Positions 5,630 through 7,391 of a stretch of DNA of 7,391 nucleotides are shown one piece after another. A model generated the notes under the pieces. That model made no database searches. It was not told the DNA's origin and worked only from the letters and a program-made list of their open reading frames with translations. The translations under genes were made by a program, and so were the position numbers. The DNA is from an uncultured Candidatus Melainabacteria bacterium. Its GTDB lineage: Bacteria; Cyanobacteriota; Vampirovibrionia; Gastranaerophilales; Gastranaerophilaceae. The DNA lies in assembly GCA_937895785.1 (NCBI GenBank), contig CALBKW010000004.1:1-7391 (forward strand), given 5' to 3'. Within the stretch, counting starts at the first letter, position 1, and each line of letters starts with the position of its first letter.

Positions 5630-6235
5630 TTAAATATACTCTTTTAAGCTGTCTTTCAATCGGCTTCTTGCCCTTGCAATACGAGATTTTACAGTGCCGA
5701 CATTTGTGTTCGTAATTTTTGCAATCTCGTCATAAGACAAACCCTGCAATTCTCTTAGCACAATTGGAACTCTAAAATAATCGGGCAATTGTCGCATTTC
5801 ACGTTTTATAACACAATCTAATTCATTTGAAAGACAACGCTCCATAGGTTTACAGCGTTTATCTGGAATTAAAGTGTGCGGATTTGTTGCATATTGATTA
5901 TCGTTTTTAGTGTCGTCATCGATTGAAATTGTTGGCGGTATACGATTTAATTTGCGCAAATCATCATAAAATAGGTGCATGACTATTTGATTTAACCAAC
6001 TTTTAAAAGTTTTTGGATTTTTTAAAGTCGGCAAAGCCTTTGCCATCCTAAGCAAAGCCTCTTGAGTTAAGTCATAAATATTCTCGTTGTTGGAATGTAG
6101 ATAGGTAAATGTTGCAAAAACGTTTTTTTGCTCTCTGCGGACAATCTCTTCAAGCGCCTTAAAATCCTCTTGCTGAGCAAGAGCTACAAGTTCTTCAAGA
6201 GGCATTTTTTTGTAGTGCAGTTTACCAAGTTTCAT
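5630..6235 (-). CDS. ECF-type sigma-70 family RNA polymerase sigma factor
   Basis: This protein of up to 201 residues contains only sigma regions 2 and 4, the ECF layout. Region 2 (about 25-97) includes YDLTQEALLRMAKALP (54-69) and the -10 helix FKSWLNQIVMHLFYDDLRK (77-95). Region 4 (about 137-197) includes LPDYFRVPIVLRELQGLSY (150-168) and the helix-turn-helix NTNVGTVKSRIARARSRLK (176-194). The linker (98-136) is Asp/Asn-rich. The anti-sigma gene follows directly, so activity should be set by release from it. The start is uncertain: the first ATG has no clear Shine-Dalgarno and sits in a dyad, while Met11 (codon 6205-6203) would fit a promoter whose -10 is TATAAT at 6242-6237. ffh lies 87 nt upstream on the same strand, so some read-through expression is also possible. 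Confidence 0.92.
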   Translation of the reverse strand: MKLGKLHYKKMPLEELVALAQQEDFKALEEIVRREQKNVFATFTYLHSNNENIYDLTQEALLRMAKALPTLKNPKTFKSWLNQIVMHLFYDDLRKLNRIPPTISIDDDTKNDNQYATNPHTLIPDKRCKPMERCLSNELDCVIKREMRQLPDYFRVPIVLRELQGLSYDEIAKITNTNVGTVKSRIARARSRLKDSLKEYI

Positions 6236-6260
6236 AATTATAGATTATGAAATTTCTTGG
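6225..6260 (-). repeat. Imperfect dyad over the ECF sigma start region
   Basis: On the minus strand, CCAAG-AAA-TTTCATAAT, a 5-nt loop CTATA, then ATTATGAAA-CTTGG. The inner 9-bp arms (6252-6244, 6238-6230) and outer 5-bp arms (6260-6256, 6229-6225) pair perfectly, separated by a 3-nt bulge on one side. The right arm contains the annotated ATG. It could act as a DNA operator over a promoter or as an RNA hairpin hiding the start codon. Confidence 0.6.
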
Positions 6261-6263
6261 CAA
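6237..6263 (-). promoter_or_regulatory. Possible promoter of the ECF sigma/anti-sigma operon
   Basis: TTGCCA (6263-6258) and TATAAT (6242-6237) resemble -35 and -10 boxes, but the spacer is only 15 bp. If used, transcription would start at or just inside the first ATG, implying translation from Met11. The -10 overlaps the dyad at 6225-6260. It resembles a housekeeping promoter more than an autoregulated ECF promoter. Confidence 0.35.
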
Positions 6264-6322
6264 ATTTACACACTCTTTCTATTAATCTTTGTGGGTAATC
6301 TTTTTAAAAGATGGGATTAAAT

Positions 6323-7391
6323 TTATCTAAATTTGCTCATTGATTGCATCATTTTTTGCAAACCAAAACCACCCATTTTGCCCATCATACCTTTCATTTG
6401 ATTCATGCCTTTCATCATATTGCGCATTTGTTCAAATTGTTTGATATAAATATTAATATCATGAAGAGGAATACCTGAACCTGATGCAATTCTTTTTTTA
6501 CGACTAGAGTTTAATAGCTGTGGATTTGAGCGTTCTTCGGGTGTCATACTTTGGATAAACACTTCAATACGTTTGAATTGTTTTTCACCTTCGTGAGAAA
6601 TCAAATCTCTGTCTTCTTTTTTCAAGTTCATGCCAGGAAGCATTCCAAGAATTTGGTCGATAGAGCCGAACATGCTCATTTGACGTTTCATATTCAAGAA
6701 ATCGTCAAAGGTAAACTCAGCTTTTGCCATTTTTCTTTCTAATTTTTTTGCTTCTTCTTCGTCAAAAACTTCTTTTGCTCTTTCAACGAAAGAAACTATA
6801 TCACCCATGCCTAAGATTCTTGTAGCCATTCTATCTGGGTAAAAATCTTCAAGAGCATCAATTTTTTCGCCTGTACCTGTTAATTTGATTGGCTTTTTAG
6901 TACAGTAAACAACACTTAATGCAGAACCACCACGAGAGTCACCGTCTAATTTAGTTAGAACCAAACCTGTTAAACCTAATTGCGCATCAAAGTTTTCAGC
7001 AACATTTACTGCTTCTTGACCTGTCATTGCATCAATTACTAACAATTTTTCGTGAGGTGCAAAAATTCTATCAATCAAAAGAAGTTCTGCCATCATATCT
7101 GTATCAATTTGCAAACGACCTGCGGTATCAAGAATTACAACATTAAATCCGTTTTCTTTTGCATGGTTTAAAGCATGTTGCACTATTGATTGGACATCTG
7201 TACTACCTTCTTCTGCATAAACCTCAGTATTAATTTGCGCGCCTAAAGTTTGCAATTGTTTAACCGCTGCTGGACGGTAAACGTCACAGGCAACAAGCAA
7301 TGGATTCTTACCTTCTTTTTTAAGTTTAGGAATTTCCTTTGAGTCTGCATTCTGTCTCTGTTTAAGTTCTTCTGTTTTACCGATAAGTTCA
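6323..7391 (-). CDS. ffh: Signal recognition particle GTPase Ffh, 5' end outside window
   Basis: Ffh binds the SRP RNA and signal sequences of nascent membrane proteins and docks with FtsY. The frame is open to the window edge, giving 355 visible residues. In edge-based numbering: CDVYRPAAVKQL at 35-46, DTAGRL (G3) at 88-93, TKLDGD (G4) at 146-151, GTGEKIDALEDFYPDR at 172-187, then the M domain from about 225. The M domain has the finger-loop MLPGM (250-254), the RNA-binding SRKKRIASGSG (296-306) and a Met-rich end. The N domain and P-loop are off-window. The TTG at 7300-7298 is an internal Leu codon, not a start. The stretch before GKNPLLVACDVYRP is not the usual P-loop helix but a charged insertion (residues 1-26). 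The ECF sigma gene follows after 87 nt with no convincing terminator between. Confidence 0.96.
   Translation of the reverse strand, partial: ELIGKTEELKQRQNADSKEIPKLKKEGKNPLLVACDVYRPAAVKQLQTLGAQINTEVYAEEGSTDVQSIVQHALNHAKENGFNVVILDTAGRLQIDTDMMAELLLIDRIFAPHEKLLVIDAMTGQEAVNVAENFDAQLGLTGLVLTKLDGDSRGGSALSVVYCTKKPIKLTGTGEKIDALEDFYPDRMATRILGMGDIVSFVERAKEVFDEEEAKKLERKMAKAEFTFDDFLNMKRQMSMFGSIDQILGMLPGMNLKKEDRDLISHEGEKQFKRIEVFIQSMTPEERSNPQLLNSSRKKRIASGSGIPLHDINIYIKQFEQMRNMMKGMNQMKGMMGKMGGFGLQKMMQSMSKFR

Noticed and set aside
6298..6312. ATCTTTTTAAAAGAT palindrome as a terminator of ffh
   Set aside because: The stem is nearly all A/T and no T-tract follows on the minus strand, so termination would be weak at best.
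7298..7300. TTG as the start codon of the GTPase gene
   Set aside because: The frame is open upstream to the window edge, and the N domain and P-loop of Ffh must lie further upstream. The codon is the internal Leu of LLVACDVYRP.

Overview
The window is AT-rich, with A/T-ending codons, a TTG start and short intergenic gaps. It carries five genes recognisable by motif plus one edge-truncated housekeeping gene. A prepilin peptidase, a membrane-anchored ZAS-type anti-sigma factor, a SigF/SigB-like group 3 sigma factor and a heavily elaborated DHH phosphoesterase fit a gut Candidatus Gastranaerophilales (Melainabacteria, non-photosynthetic relatives of Cyanobacteria). That placement is inference from gene style. 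Another AT-rich bacterium with type IV pili or a competence apparatus is not excluded.

Layout, left to right. Positions 1-337 hold no credible gene. They hold degenerate copies of a short repeat ending in ATGAC, a nested 84-nt inverted repeat and a perfect 18-bp inverted repeat. A strong intrinsic terminator (338-372) closes the minus-strand gene 411-3011, an 866-residue DHH/DHHA1 phosphoesterase with a large N-terminal extension, a helical insertion and a Lys/Gly/Gln-rich tail. A divergent intergenic region (3012-3284) carries an extended -10 promoter for the plus-strand pair at 3285-5062: a sigma factor followed 2 nt later by a prepilin peptidase. The peptidase gene meets the next minus-strand gene tail to tail, and the two share a CTAG that encodes both stop codons. 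The minus-strand group 5059-7391 reads, in transcription order, ffh (5' end outside the window), an ECF-type sigma factor and its zinc-binding anti-sigma factor.

How the genes work together. The sigma-prepilin peptidase pair suggests a transcription programme tied to pili or pseudopili. In the cyanobacterium Synechocystis, the group 3 factor SigF is known to be needed for pilus formation and motility. The ECF sigma/anti-sigma pair is a stress-type switch, but this anti-sigma ends at its membrane helix and so has no outside sensor domain. Ffh is the GTPase of the signal recognition particle that delivers membrane proteins. Its visible N-terminal part carries an unusual insertion before the conserved DVYRPAA motif.

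The most distinctive items are the DHH protein architecture, the sensor-less anti-sigma factor, the Ffh insertion, the sigma-pilD coupling, and the structured repeats at the left end. I see no CRISPR array, tRNA, rRNA or transposase.
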